Positions 34,536 through 44,302 of a DNA stretch of 61,790 bases are shown here, in pieces. The stretch is taken from NCBI GenBank assembly GCA_015056655.1, contig SVFV01000020.1, forward strand, positions 1-61,790. The letters run 5' to 3'. The position numbers were made by a program, and so were the translations under genes. Origin of the DNA: Butyrivibrio sp. Lineage in GTDB: Bacteria > Bacillota > Clostridia > Lachnospirales > Lachnospiraceae. How positions within the stretch are numbered: the first letter of the stretch is position 1; every line of letters begins with the position of its first letter. The notes beneath the pieces were generated by a model. The model ran no database searches, had not been told where the DNA came from, and saw only the letters and a program-made list of their open reading frames with translations.

Positions 34536-36298
34536 CCCTCTTCCTCCGCATAGCACTGAATATGATAGATTTCCTGGTATTCCTTACAGGTCTTCATAAG
34601 TTCGTCGTGAGTTCCCTCACCTGCAAGCTTACCTTTTTCCAAAACTATTATCTTATCAGCATCTCTTACATTGCTAATCTTTTGCGAAACGATAATAACC
34701 GTCTTGCCTGCAAGTTCTTTGTAAATTGCACTTCTTACTCGCTGCTCTGTCTGCGCATCAAGTGCTGACAAAGAGTCATCAAACACATAGATAGGCGCTT
34801 CTTTGGCAAAGCATCTGGCAAGAGACAAGCGCTGGCGCTGACCACCTGATATATTCATACCATTCTGCGCCATCATTGAATCAAGGCCATCAGGCATTTT
34901 CTCGACAACCTCGCCAAAGCAGGATGCATCGAGAGCCATCTTGATTCTATCTTCGTCTATAGAATCATCATAGCTTGTTATATTTGCACGAACCGTATCC
35001 TGAAATATCATGGCCCTCTGTGTCGCATAGGAAATGCTTTTGTTAAGGTACTCAGGATCCATCCTTTTAATACTTATTCCATCTATCAGAATGTCTCCAA
35101 AGTTCATGCGATACAGTCCCTGAAGTAGGTTAAGAAGCGTTGTCTTTCCACTACCTGTTGCACCAATGATGGCCGTTGTTTTTCCAGCCTCGATGGTTGC
35201 ATCCAGATCAACAATGACATTAGTCGATCCGGTATAACCAAACAATACGTTCTTAAACTCAATACCGCCGCCCTTAATTCCCTCTTTCAACGGCTCAGCA
35301 TTTATGTACAGGGTATCTTCGTTATCCTCTTCTTTTATTTCGTAGCCTTCAGTCTGATAATCGAGAATCTCTAAAATACGCGCAGAAGAAACCGTTACCT
35401 TTGGAATAAGATTCACCATAACAGGAATAACAGCTAATGACGCGATGAAATATGTAAGATAATTAAATATGAGAAGCAGATCACTGACAGAAGCCATTCC
35501 CCGTCTGATCTGTTCGGTACCGATAAGATAAATAGCAACTACTGTCCAGTTCATAATTACAAGAGATGCGGGTGATAAGAAGTTGATTCTCTTGTTAGCC
35601 TCAATGTTGGCATCAAAGACATCCTGGTCAGCCTTCTCGAGCTTTTCCTCTTCCAGCTCCTGATTACCATAAGCGCGAATGGTTCTGGCTCCCGATAGTT
35701 TCTCCCTGACCAGAAGATTAAGCCTGTCTGTGCGATGCTGAACCTGCTCAAAGAAAGGTCTCGCCTTAGCTCCCATGATGATCATAATAGCAACCGTAAT
35801 CACAAATGCAGTGAGCAGTACTACAGCAAGAACAGGGTTCATAAGGAATATCAGTATAAGCATACTCACTATAATAAAAGGCACCATGAGACTGCTTCGG
35901 CTTATATTGATAACAAGTGTCTGCAGCTGTATCATGTCCGTCATGATTCTTGTGAGAATAGATGAGCTTCCAAATTTGGCTACATCCTGAGGTAATAGGC
36001 TATATACCTTCTGCATGCAGTCCCTTCTGATCTCACAGACAACAGATGCAACAATCCTTGCACTTACGTATGAAGTAACCACAGTGCAAAGTACTGTAAG
36101 CACAGTAAAAAGCCCCATTCTGATACTCGTAGAGACTATAACATCCATATCTGCATTGGCCACGCCCTGATCGATTATAGTCTTCATATCCTTCATGATA
36201 AGGAATGTCTGAACAAAAATCTGCAGGCCAACAAACAATAAATTCACAAGTATTTCCGGAATATGATTTTTAAAATATCTCCCTAGTAAACGAAACAA
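34532..36298 (-). CDS. Heterodimeric ABC exporter subunit (degenerate half)
   Basis: A 588-residue ABC half-transporter with six membrane helices and a nucleotide-binding domain: Walker A 'GATGSGKTT', canonical signature 'ISGGQRQRLSLARCF', and Walker B 'IYVFDDSLSALD' in which the catalytic Glu is Asp. Together with the overlapping partner it builds one active and one degenerate site. It starts 19 bases after the CapA-like gene. Confidence 0.93.
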   Translation of the reverse strand: MFRLLGRYFKNHIPEILVNLLFVGLQIFVQTFLIMKDMKTIIDQGVANADMDVIVSTSIRMGLFTVLTVLCTVVTSYVSARIVASVVCEIRRDCMQKVYSLLPQDVAKFGSSSILTRIMTDMIQLQTLVINISRSSLMVPFIIVSMLILIFLMNPVLAVVLLTAFVITVAIMIIMGAKARPFFEQVQHRTDRLNLLVREKLSGARTIRAYGNQELEEEKLEKADQDVFDANIEANKRINFLSPASLVIMNWTVVAIYLIGTEQIRRGMASVSDLLLIFNYLTYFIASLAVIPVMVNLIPKVTVSSARILEILDYQTEGYEIKEEDNEDTLYINAEPLKEGIKGGGIEFKNVLFGYTGSTNVIVDLDATIEAGKTTAIIGATGSGKTTLLNLLQGLYRMNFGDILIDGISIKRMDPEYLNKSISYATQRAMIFQDTVRANITSYDDSIDEDRIKMALDASCFGEVVEKMPDGLDSMMAQNGMNISGGQRQRLSLARCFAKEAPIYVFDDSLSALDAQTEQRVRSAIYKELAGKTVIIVSQKISNVRDADKIIVLEKGKLAGEGTHDELMKTCKEYQEIYHIQCYAEEEG

Positions 36299-36317
36299 TT
36301 TCTCAGCTCCTTTACAC

Positions 36318-37445
36318 TTAATCCTTGGTATTCTTACCCGTCAATGCTGCAAAAACGCCTTTTACATTAGATATTGTTACATCCATTGGCTTCTTAAACA
36401 TCGCATCCGCCATTGCTCTTTTTTCCATTATGTCTATAAATAGATTATTTAAAGAATCCGGGTCCATACGCTTTTGTCCGCTTCTTTTCGCCATTACAGT
36501 GAGGATTTTGTTTTCCTCTGCCAATTCTCTGGTGTATTTTTCGAGTGGATATGTTGTGAAATACGAGTAATCCCTGTCAGTATGTGTCATAAGTGGGATG
36601 ATATCTGCATTTTTGATTCTTGCATTTTGATCAAACTCCACTCTTATGTCAGCCATACCACCTATGCAGGTGCCGGGAATAACCTGACAGGAAATGAAAT
36701 TACCAAGCGAATAAAGACATGGAACAAGACGCCCATCAGAAGTTCTGATGTCCTCTTTATATTGAACGACATGAGGATGAGTTCCAATGATAAGATCAGC
36801 TCCGCTATCTGCAAAAAAGGCAGCCCATTCCTTCTGTGAAGGCACAGGTTCATAAAGATACTCGCAGCCCCAGTGCGGCATTACGATCACAAGATCAGCC
36901 TTACTTTTGGCCCTTCGTATCTGAGCTGCTATTTTATTTCTGTCTCTTTTGCGCATTCTGTCTACAGCATAGGGTTTACCAAAGGGCATAGGATGGAAGT
37001 TCATCTTTTCAGAATAATTAAGAAGTGCCACCTTCATGTCCCCTACGGTAACAATACGCATCTTTTCTGCATCAGCCTGGGAATCATGTATTCCAATAAC
37101 TGTTATATCTTTATGTTTTCTCCAGATAGCAAGCGCATCTTCTATGCCCTTGTACTTTTTATCAAGAGAATGATTCGATGCATGAAGTACAACATTAAAG
37201 CCTGCCCGCACGATGGAATCAGCCAGTTCTGCCGGACTACCAAAGGCAGGAAATGAACTAATATCCTTGTAGTCACTTACAAGTATTGTCTCCTGATTGA
37301 TTATGGATAAGTCAGCCTCATCAATAAGATTTCTGATATTCTCAAACATTATGTCAAAGTTGTATCCGTCACCTTTATAAGCAGCTTCATATACCTGCTT
37401 ATGTATCAGATCATCTCCAACCATTCGTATAATGTATTCGCTCAT
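36318..37445 (-). CDS. CapA/PgsA-like metallophosphatase-fold protein
   Basis: A 375-residue protein of the CapA (poly-gamma-glutamate synthesis accessory) family. Conserved metal-site segments are present: 'MVGDDLIH', 'SIINQETIL', 'LHASNHSLD', 'IVMPHWGCEY' and 'IIGTHPHV'. Classical CapA/PgsA proteins are anchored outside the membrane, but this one has no signal peptide or transmembrane helix and appears cytoplasmic. It follows the amido-synthetase gene by 50 bases and precedes the exporter, so it may modify the conjugate before export. No capB/capC homologues are present. Confidence 0.87.
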   Translation of the reverse strand: MSEYIIRMVGDDLIHKQVYEAAYKGDGYNFDIMFENIRNLIDEADLSIINQETILVSDYKDISSFPAFGSPAELADSIVRAGFNVVLHASNHSLDKKYKGIEDALAIWRKHKDITVIGIHDSQADAEKMRIVTVGDMKVALLNYSEKMNFHPMPFGKPYAVDRMRKRDRNKIAAQIRRAKSKADLVIVMPHWGCEYLYEPVPSQKEWAAFFADSGADLIIGTHPHVVQYKEDIRTSDGRLVPCLYSLGNFISCQVIPGTCIGGMADIRVEFDQNARIKNADIIPLMTHTDRDYSYFTTYPLEKYTRELAEENKILTVMAKRSGQKRMDPDSLNNLFIDIMEKRAMADAMFKKPMDVTISNVKGVFAALTGKNTKD

Positions 37446-37495
37446 CTAAATCTTTGCCCCTCTCCCCGATTATCATCCTATAGCCTCAGAAAAAG

Positions 37496-39232
37496 CTATT
37501 CTTTTGCGATATATGGAGTTTTACGAACAACAGGCACCTTGACCTGTGATCTGTTTGGCTTGCCTTCAGCATACTCTTCGAAAATCAATTCTCCCCAGCC
37601 CTTAGGCATTATCATTACTTCAGGAGCCTCCATAGCCCATCCTCTTACTATTCCAAAAGAATGACTATTTTTCTTTAAGTATTCGTCAACCTTCTCAGAC
37701 AGTCCGGATTTATCAGCTTCCGATAATTCCGTCTCAGGCTCAATATATATAAAGTATTTCTTCGCCTCCGCATCAGGATATACCTGAAGAGCCTTTACTT
37801 TAAATCTGTCAGCAACACTATCCTTTATAAGCGGGCTCAGTACACTGCCATATAATTTCTCCTGTGCGATGTTAGCTATGTCGCCAGCTTTTGTTGCAAA
37901 ATGCAGAAGTGGAGTATTGCCTATAAAACCATCAACATGCACTATGTCATGAATACGATATCTGTATAATCCTGAATTGGTTGTAAGAAGAACCTCGTAG
38001 TCCTTGTCAGCCTCAAGCTCATGAGCCATCAGGGGTTCTCCACCCTCTTCCGGAATAAACTCAAAGAATTCTGTATAGGTCATAAGTGCGCCAGAAGGAG
38101 TATCTGCTTCCAACGGAATATTTATCTTAGCTTCGCTGGAGCCATAACCCAGATCCATGAATTTTGCCTTATTCGGAAGAAGGGGCCTAAGTGACTTAAC
38201 ATTGACACCAACAGATCCGCCAAGCCAAAATGAAGCCAGCTTTAAATTTGGCCAATAATATTTCGGTATGAATTTTCCCTCTCTACGAAGCGCTTCAAGC
38301 TCATTTGCACGTTCAGGAAGCGGAACCATAACATCCTTCAGGGAATCCTTTAACTCATCGGGTACTTCAAGCTTGCATCCTCCGCTTCGAATATCATCGA
38401 TAAGCTCCTTAGCATGAGCCTCTCCATAATGGATTATATTCTCCATAAAAGCAGCATTATTTCCCATTATTATTCCAACGTTTCTGTAGCACAGGGATAT
38501 CCTGAGCATCATATAGTTATAATCCTCATCGTCATAATAATTGGGTAAATCTGTAGGGCAGGCCATTAATTTTGAATATCCGCCACCAGACTCAAGTGAA
38601 GCAGTTCTTCCGGAAGCTGAGCCCACAGGAATGCCACCTTCGGTTTGTTCATTTGCCAGCTTACTTGTGAGCGCAAATACCTTGAAATTCTTCATTATGT
38701 ATTCCGGTATTATGTCGCAGGCAACAGCCTTTTCTATGTTCTTGATTCGTCCCACTACCTCACGTATAGCAGTATCTCTTGAACTCTCAGGAACACGTTT
38801 GCAATTACCGGTGGTTCCACTCGTCACATAAAAATATTCAGCTTTTCCCGGGAACAACACATCGCTCTTACCCTTTTCAAGAGCCTCCATCGCCTCGGAA
38901 TAGTCATCCCACTCAGATATTGGAACGTTTTTACGATATCCTTTTATTCCATTGAACTCGGAAAAATGATGAGCCTTGCCAAATTCAGTGTTCTCATTAG
39001 CTCTTATAATTTCATAAAGAATGGTCTTTTGAACTCTCTCGCAGTCATTAAACAATCTTCTCTGCATGCGATATAGCCCAGGAAGACTCATCTGGTTCAA
39101 GAGAACAGCCATCTGCTCAGTCTTGGCTTCTTGCATAAACTGGCGATACTTGCTATTTGAAACAGGTATGTTTAAAACTAAACCTGCAGCATTTCTTATG
39201 ACACTGGCTTTTATTTCTTCCTTATTCATCAA
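37496..39232 (-). CDS. GH3-type acyl-acid amido synthetase (auxin-responsive GH3 family)
   Basis: A 578-residue acyl-adenylate-forming enzyme of the GH3/JAR1 family, which in plants joins carboxylic acids such as auxin or jasmonate to amino acids. The ATP-binding motif is 'YFYVTSGTTGNCKRVPES'; 'FMDLGYGSSEAKINIPL' and 'YEVLLTTNSGLYRYRIHDIV' match the second and third motifs. Length equals plant members. AAGGAG precedes the start. It heads a run of four same-strand genes with CapA-like protein and ABC exporter, after the pilT terminator. Substrates are unknown. 'GH3' here is the auxin gene family, not glycoside hydrolase 3. Confidence 0.88.
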   Translation of the reverse strand: MMNKEEIKASVIRNAAGLVLNIPVSNSKYRQFMQEAKTEQMAVLLNQMSLPGLYRMQRRLFNDCERVQKTILYEIIRANENTEFGKAHHFSEFNGIKGYRKNVPISEWDDYSEAMEALEKGKSDVLFPGKAEYFYVTSGTTGNCKRVPESSRDTAIREVVGRIKNIEKAVACDIIPEYIMKNFKVFALTSKLANEQTEGGIPVGSASGRTASLESGGGYSKLMACPTDLPNYYDDEDYNYMMLRISLCYRNVGIIMGNNAAFMENIIHYGEAHAKELIDDIRSGGCKLEVPDELKDSLKDVMVPLPERANELEALRREGKFIPKYYWPNLKLASFWLGGSVGVNVKSLRPLLPNKAKFMDLGYGSSEAKINIPLEADTPSGALMTYTEFFEFIPEEGGEPLMAHELEADKDYEVLLTTNSGLYRYRIHDIVHVDGFIGNTPLLHFATKAGDIANIAQEKLYGSVLSPLIKDSVADRFKVKALQVYPDAEAKKYFIYIEPETELSEADKSGLSEKVDEYLKKNSHSFGIVRGWAMEAPEVMIMPKGWGELIFEEYAEGKPNRSQVKVPVVRKTPYIAKE

Positions 39233-39329
39233 AATAGTCTCCTTCCTGAAGAATTCTATTAATCAGTATATACTAATTCATATTGCAAAAATTCGAGTTT
39301 ATTAAAACTTAATACTTTTATTATCGAAA

Positions 39330-39368
39330 AATCGCCGTTCCCGAGAATGATTCACGGAAACGACGATT
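39330..39368 (-). terminator. Terminator of pilT
   Basis: AATCGTCGTTTCC pairs with GGGAACGGCGATT (minus strand, wobble pairs included) around a 13-base loop, followed by TTTTTCG. It separates pilT from the amido-synthetase operon. Confidence 0.7.
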
Positions 39369-39396
39369 ATGATTTTTACTTTTAATTTTTAAAGAG

Positions 39397-40458
39397 TTAT
39401 CTAAGTATTTTAGCCTGCATTGTGTCAGGATCCTGAGCATAATGCACTGCCATATCACGGCTTATTCTGCCAGCTCTGCAAAGTTCTACAATAGCATCAT
39501 CCATTGTGACCATACCCTGCTTCCTGTTGGTCTGCATGATAGTGATAAGCTGGTGAGTCTTACCCTCACGAATCATGTTACGAACCGCACTGTTAACATG
39601 CATAACCTCAAATGCTGCTATTCTGGCTGATTCATCAACAGTAGGAATAAGCTGCTGCGAAATAACAGCCTCGAGTACGTTTGCCAGCTGTATTCTTATC
39701 TGTTGCTGCTGGTGCGGAGGGAAAACATCTATGATTCTGTCTACCGTGCTTGCTGCACCAATTGTATGAAGAGTAGAAAGAACCAGATGTCCTGTCTCTG
39801 CTGCAGTAATTGCTGTACTTATTGTTTCAAGATCACGCATTTCTCCAACAAGGATTACATCAGGATCCTCACGAAGCGCCGCTCTTAAAGCGTTTGCATA
39901 GCTGTTACTATCAAGGCCAACTTCTCGCTGGTTTACAATACATTTATTATGCTGATACAAAAACTCGATAGGATCTTCCAGTGTAATTACATGTGCTTCT
40001 CTGTTGTCATTGATCTTATCAATTATTGATGCAAGAGTCGTTGATTTTCCTGATCCGGTAGGACCGGTTACAAGGACGAGACCTCTCTGCCTCTGATATA
40101 AATTTATAACAGACTGCGGAATTCCAAGAGTCTCCGCATCAGGTATCTCCGTTGCTACAAGTCTTATTGCCATGGCAACAGAACCTCTCTGTTTAAAAAC
40201 ATTAAGTCTGAAACGACCAAGTCCCATTACAGAGAATGACATATCGTGCTGACCATTAGCATCAAGAAGCTCCTTCTGCTTTACACTCATGATCTCATCA
40301 GCAACCGCCTGAGTATCATCGGGAAGCATCCTGTTATAGCCCTCAAGCTCAATAAGCTTTCCATTTACTCTCATCTTAGGCGGAATACCTACAGTAATAT
40401 GTACATCAGAAGCACCTGCTGCCTTAGCGGTCTTTAATATTTCTTCAATCTTCGACAT
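39397..40458 (-). CDS. pilT: PilT-family type IV pilus retraction ATPase
   Basis: A 353-residue hexameric ATPase that powers pilus retraction. All family motifs are present: Walker A 'GPTGSGKSTTLASI', Asp box around 'HVITLEDPIEF', Walker B 'DPDVILVGEMRD', His box 'LSTLHT', and the PilT-specific C-terminal 'AVRNMIREGKTHQL' (AIRNLIRE motif). No other pilus gene lies in the window, so the rest of the machine must be elsewhere. It is separated from the symporter gene by 68 bases and may be co-transcribed with it. Confidence 0.95.
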   Translation of the reverse strand: MSKIEEILKTAKAAGASDVHITVGIPPKMRVNGKLIELEGYNRMLPDDTQAVADEIMSVKQKELLDANGQHDMSFSVMGLGRFRLNVFKQRGSVAMAIRLVATEIPDAETLGIPQSVINLYQRQRGLVLVTGPTGSGKSTTLASIIDKINDNREAHVITLEDPIEFLYQHNKCIVNQREVGLDSNSYANALRAALREDPDVILVGEMRDLETISTAITAAETGHLVLSTLHTIGAASTVDRIIDVFPPHQQQQIRIQLANVLEAVISQQLIPTVDESARIAAFEVMHVNSAVRNMIREGKTHQLITIMQTNRKQGMVTMDDAIVELCRAGRISRDMAVHYAQDPDTMQAKILR

Positions 40459-40526
40459 AATAGCCCCCTAAACTTTACTAGTGGATATTAACATTTTGAT
40501 TTTTCGAAAGACAAAAGTCAACCTAA

Positions 40527-42194
40527 TCATTCATTGTATTTATCCACATCCAAAAGTCCCTCTGATTTTGACACAATAACTGCAGCTGCAACATCACCGG
40601 TGATGTTATTCATGGTATCAAACATATCCAGTATTGGAGCTATACCCATTATAAGCGCCATACTTTCCACAGGAACATTAAGGCTCTTTAAAACAATTCC
40701 AAGGCACACCAGGCCTGATCCCGGAACACCCGGTGCTCCAAGTGAAAGCATTATTATCGTAAATGCAATTGATATCATCATGGAAGGAGTGACCTCAATG
40801 CCAAATGCTCTTGCCAAAAACAGACCATTTACAGTCAGAAAAATACATGCTCCATCCATATTTATGGTAGCTCCAAGCGGAATTGAAAAGCTGCAGATTT
40901 TAAGCGGAACACCAAGCTTATCTGTGCAAATTCTCATATTTGTCGGCATACATGCTGAACTTGAACAAAGCGTAAAAGCAGTAATCATTCCCTCTCTGTG
41001 CTTGCTGTAAAATTTTAACGGATTAAGACCTCCCATCACAGCAAGAAGAACACCATAGCAAGTCATCATACAAAGTATGCTTATAATGTTTGTCCACATG
41101 GATCCAAGCACTGCCAAAAATGAAGCACCTCCAAGCTCCTTAACCATCAGTGCGGTAGAACAGAATACTGCAACGGGAATGAATTTTGCTATCATCACTG
41201 TTATTGTGAGGAAAAGAGAATTACATGCTTCAAAGAAGTCCTTCAAAATACTTGAGTATTCACCAATCATGCCTACAGCAATTCCGCACAGCACACCAAG
41301 AAAAATGATCTGCAATGTATCAGATTCCAAAAAGGCTTTCACAAAGTTATTAGGGAAAATGTTCACGATCATAGTCAAAAGAGACGTATCAACATCTGTA
41401 TTCACGCTCACTTCGCTCATATTAAGAGAGAGAGCAAATCCAAATTCTCCCGGTTTTATCAAACTGAAAATACCCATTGCAACCAAAACAGCTATTATGG
41501 TCGTAAAGAAATACATTCCAACAACCTTAACACCTATTCTTCCAAGTTCAGATAGATTTTGAAATTGTGAAATACACGAAACAATTGAGAAGAAAACTAC
41601 CGGCGCAATAATCATCTTCAGAGAATTCATAAAGATGGTTTTAATAGGATCTAAAGCATATTTGCTAATTCCGTCAGCTAAAATCTGCGGCATAATGCCG
41701 TTCATCAAAAAGCCAAAAAGTATTCCAAGTACAAGAGCTCCCAGCGTCAGAGCTATCATTGACCTTTCGCCCTGATCAGCAAGTATGCGGACGCGATTTT
41801 CTCCCTTCGTATAGGAATACTTTATTTTTTCGCCTTCTGCCTTTAACAGGATAGCCCTTATAGCATTTTCTGCTTCAACATCATCATCTTCTATTGAGGC
41901 TATATTTTCAGCCTCAATTGCACCAAAAAGATCAACCTCACTTCCAGGTATCTTGATTACAACTTCAGTGTTTCCGACTCGTTTCTTTATCTGAACACGA
42001 ACATCTGCCCCTTCTTTAGCTTTTTCCAAAAACAGTGCTATAGTTTCCTCAGCCAAAAGCACTGTCTTCATCACAAGTTTCTTATCTATTCCAAGCTTTG
42101 TAAGATTATCCTCAATGAAGATGGTTGCACTAGAAAGAGCATTCTCATCATCAACCTGAAATGATGCCTTTTTATTAACAAAATAATGTTTCAC
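40527..42194 (-). CDS. Dicarboxylate/glutamate:cation symporter (DAACS) with an extra N-terminal domain
   Basis: A 555-residue protein. From about residue 145 it is a complete DAACS transporter (GltP/GltPh fold): 'SLKMIIAPVVFFSIVSCI', the serine-rich hairpin 'AFTLCSSSACMPTNMR', 'GATINMDGACIFLTV' (NMDG motif) and 'LSLGAPGVPGSGLVCLG'. The first ~143 residues are soluble and resemble anti-sigma-type GHKL folds ('VLLAEETIALFL' where the N-box should be) but lack the ATP-binding residues. I prefer the GTG at 42194, which has GAGGGG upstream, over an ATG 60 bases earlier with no site. Uptake of glutamate, aspartate or C4 acids driven by Na+ or H+ is expected. Confidence 0.88.
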   Translation of the reverse strand: MKHYFVNKKASFQVDDENALSSATIFIEDNLTKLGIDKKLVMKTVLLAEETIALFLEKAKEGADVRVQIKKRVGNTEVVIKIPGSEVDLFGAIEAENIASIEDDDVEAENAIRAILLKAEGEKIKYSYTKGENRVRILADQGERSMIALTLGALVLGILFGFLMNGIMPQILADGISKYALDPIKTIFMNSLKMIIAPVVFFSIVSCISQFQNLSELGRIGVKVVGMYFFTTIIAVLVAMGIFSLIKPGEFGFALSLNMSEVSVNTDVDTSLLTMIVNIFPNNFVKAFLESDTLQIIFLGVLCGIAVGMIGEYSSILKDFFEACNSLFLTITVMIAKFIPVAVFCSTALMVKELGGASFLAVLGSMWTNIISILCMMTCYGVLLAVMGGLNPLKFYSKHREGMITAFTLCSSSACMPTNMRICTDKLGVPLKICSFSIPLGATINMDGACIFLTVNGLFLARAFGIEVTPSMMISIAFTIIMLSLGAPGVPGSGLVCLGIVLKSLNVPVESMALIMGIAPILDMFDTMNNITGDVAAAVIVSKSEGLLDVDKYNE

Positions 42195-42376
42195 AGTTAA
42201 ATTCCCCTCAAGCCGCACAATAATGCGCATTTTCACCATACGAGGCATCCACATAATACCCCATATTGCATAGGATAATTATACATCCCATCATTACCCA
42301 AATGACTATATTGCGTTTATATATTATTTAAATTTAAGAATTTTTATATTCTATTAATTATTTTTTCAATCAAAAA

Positions 42377-42398
42377 GGGCGGACCCTGAAGTCCGCCC
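42377..42398 (-). terminator. Terminator of the small secreted-protein gene
   Basis: GGGCGGAC/GTCCGCCC with a 6-base loop, followed on the minus strand by TTTTTG, 23 bases after the stop. Confidence 0.85.
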
Positions 42399-42421
42399 TG
42401 AAGATCACATCAAATGATCAA

Positions 42422-42976
42422 TTATTTTATTTTAAGATCCACAGTAACACTCTTAGGCTTCTTATTATTTAAAAAGCTATGTAACAGATAAAGTGTCTGG
42501 CCCTTTTCAAGCTTAACCTTTACAGTCTTGGATGTAACAGCTCCCATAAATTTCTCATTTGCAAGATGAATGCTGTGCTCATAGCCACTCTTTATAAGCT
42601 TAGCATCTGTTATTGTCTGTCCACTGATAAAGTATCCAGTAATGTGACCATTACAATATCCCTTTTTTCTCTCGGGCTTAAGGTTGCTATATGTTATTGT
42701 ATAAGTCTTTGTAGCCGGTGCTGTAAACTTAGCATAACCTTCATAAGTCTTATTCTGAGGATGCTTTAATACAATAACTGTATTGCCCTTCTTAACTTCC
42801 TTTGCACAACTCTGAATTTTTTCAAGATCTGTTGTAAATCCCTGCTTATCAAGTGTAACTTTCTTTGCTTTTGCCTGAGCTGTGAGAGGCTGTGCAAGTG
42901 TAAAAGCAAGAGCAGCTACAAGCACAAGTGCAAGAGTCTTCTTTAATGCATTGATAATTGTGTTCCCTTTTTTCAT
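42422..42976 (-). CDS. Small secreted protein of unknown function
   Basis: A 184-residue protein with a clear signal peptide: basic start, hydrophobic 'LALVLVAALAFTLAQ' and probable cleavage after 'LTAQAKA'. The mature part is basic, predicted mostly beta, with 'KYTITYSNL'-like strands and 'KVKLEKGQTLYLLHSF', reminiscent of small beta-sandwich modules on bacterial surfaces. I do not recognise a family. GGAGGG precedes the ATG and an own terminator follows, so it is a single-gene unit. Confidence 0.75.
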   Translation of the reverse strand: MKKGNTIINALKKTLALVLVAALAFTLAQPLTAQAKAKKVTLDKQGFTTDLEKIQSCAKEVKKGNTVIVLKHPQNKTYEGYAKFTAPATKTYTITYSNLKPERKKGYCNGHITGYFISGQTITDAKLIKSGYEHSIHLANEKFMGAVTSKTVKVKLEKGQTLYLLHSFLNNKKPKSVTVDLKIK

Positions 42977-43102
42977 ACGTATCCCTCCTGATAAAAATAA
43001 TTAAGAACGCAATTACCATTCTATCAAAGGAATTCCAAGCTAACAATCCATTTTTCGTTTATTATATGAACACAATTACATTTTTATCAAGTCAGTATGA
43101 GT

Positions 43103-44302
43103 TCATATCAAAAACTCTGCCATGCAGTAGTTACTTACATCAAGGCCTTTATCTGTGAGTCTTAAATAATCTCCATTTCTTACCAGAAGTTCTTTCTCTA
43201 TAAGATTTACGATAACATCACCATAGACATCAAATATTTCCTTCCCAAACCTGGAATAAAAATCATTCACATTAACCCCTTGTATAAGTCGTAGTCCCAT
43301 GAACATGAACTCTTCCATCATGGCATTGTCATCAAGGATTTCCTCGTCTCTTCGAATACCCGCTACTCCCTCACCTTCATCAAGGAGGCTTTTCGTATAT
43401 TCAGAAAGCACTCTGGTATTACTAAATCTCCTCCCCTTCATAAGAGAAGCTGCCCCAAGGCCAAATCCCAGATACTCCCTGCACTTCCAGTAACGAACAT
43501 TATGCGCACATTCAAATTTGTCCTTTGCATAATTTGATATTTCATATCTGTGGTATCCATTTTCAGATAGAATATCCTTTGTCCTGTGGTACATATCCCT
43601 CTCTGTATCCTCATCCGGAAGAGGCAGCGCGCCTTCACTAATTGAGCCCGCACTATCTATAGATTCTGTCTTTTCTCCATACATTTCATAAAAAGGCGTT
43701 CCCTCCTCTATAATGAGGCTATAGGCAGAAATATGCTCAGGCGGAGGATCCAGGGAAAGAACATAGTTTAAGTTATCTTCATAATCAGATATACTCTGTC
43801 CCGGCAAAGCTCCCATGAGATCCACATTTACATTCAAAAAGCCGGCAGCCCTGACATTCCTATAACACTCCTCAAACTGCTGCCTATTGTGGATTCTTCC
43901 AAGTAGCTTCAATTCCTTATCATTTGCCGACTGAAGACCAATACTGATTCTGTTTATCCCCGCGTCAAAATAAAGCTTCATTGCATCAGCTCCAGCCCCA
44001 ATTGTTCCGGGATTACATTCCATGGTGATCTCAGCATCATCTAAAACGTTGTAATTATCCCGGATAAGCTTCATCATATTTGCAATTTCATCAGGGGCTA
44101 CAGCTGTCGGTGTGCCTCCGCCGATGAAAATCGTGTCCACCTCATACTCTTTGCACTCTTCCTTGCTGCAAAGAATCTCATTTTTTAGAGCATCAAAATA
44201 AAGTGCCTGCTGCTTCTTCCCCTCCGGAAAGGAGAGGAAGTCGCAGTAAAGGCACTTCTGTATACAAAATGGTATATGGATGTAAAGTCCGATCTTATTC
44301 AT
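43103..44302 (-). CDS. hemW: HemW, radical SAM haem chaperone
   Basis: A 399-residue radical SAM protein. The cluster motif is 'CIQKCLYCDF': the Phe after Cys-Asp is typical of HemW, while oxygen-independent coproporphyrinogen oxidase HemN has a fourth Cys. 'IFIGGGTPTA', 'ECNPGT', 'RISIGLQS' and 'VNVDLMGALPGQ' are SAM-domain motifs and a HemW C-terminal domain follows. HemW binds haem and delivers it to haem proteins. It starts directly after the lepA stop, forming the lepA-hemW pair common in Firmicutes. Confidence 0.94.
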   Translation of the reverse strand: MNKIGLYIHIPFCIQKCLYCDFLSFPEGKKQQALYFDALKNEILCSKEECKEYEVDTIFIGGGTPTAVAPDEIANMMKLIRDNYNVLDDAEITMECNPGTIGAGADAMKLYFDAGINRISIGLQSANDKELKLLGRIHNRQQFEECYRNVRAAGFLNVNVDLMGALPGQSISDYEDNLNYVLSLDPPPEHISAYSLIIEEGTPFYEMYGEKTESIDSAGSISEGALPLPDEDTERDMYHRTKDILSENGYHRYEISNYAKDKFECAHNVRYWKCREYLGFGLGAASLMKGRRFSNTRVLSEYTKSLLDEGEGVAGIRRDEEILDDNAMMEEFMFMGLRLIQGVNVNDFYSRFGKEIFDVYGDVIVNLIEKELLVRNGDYLRLTDKGLDVSNYCMAEFLI

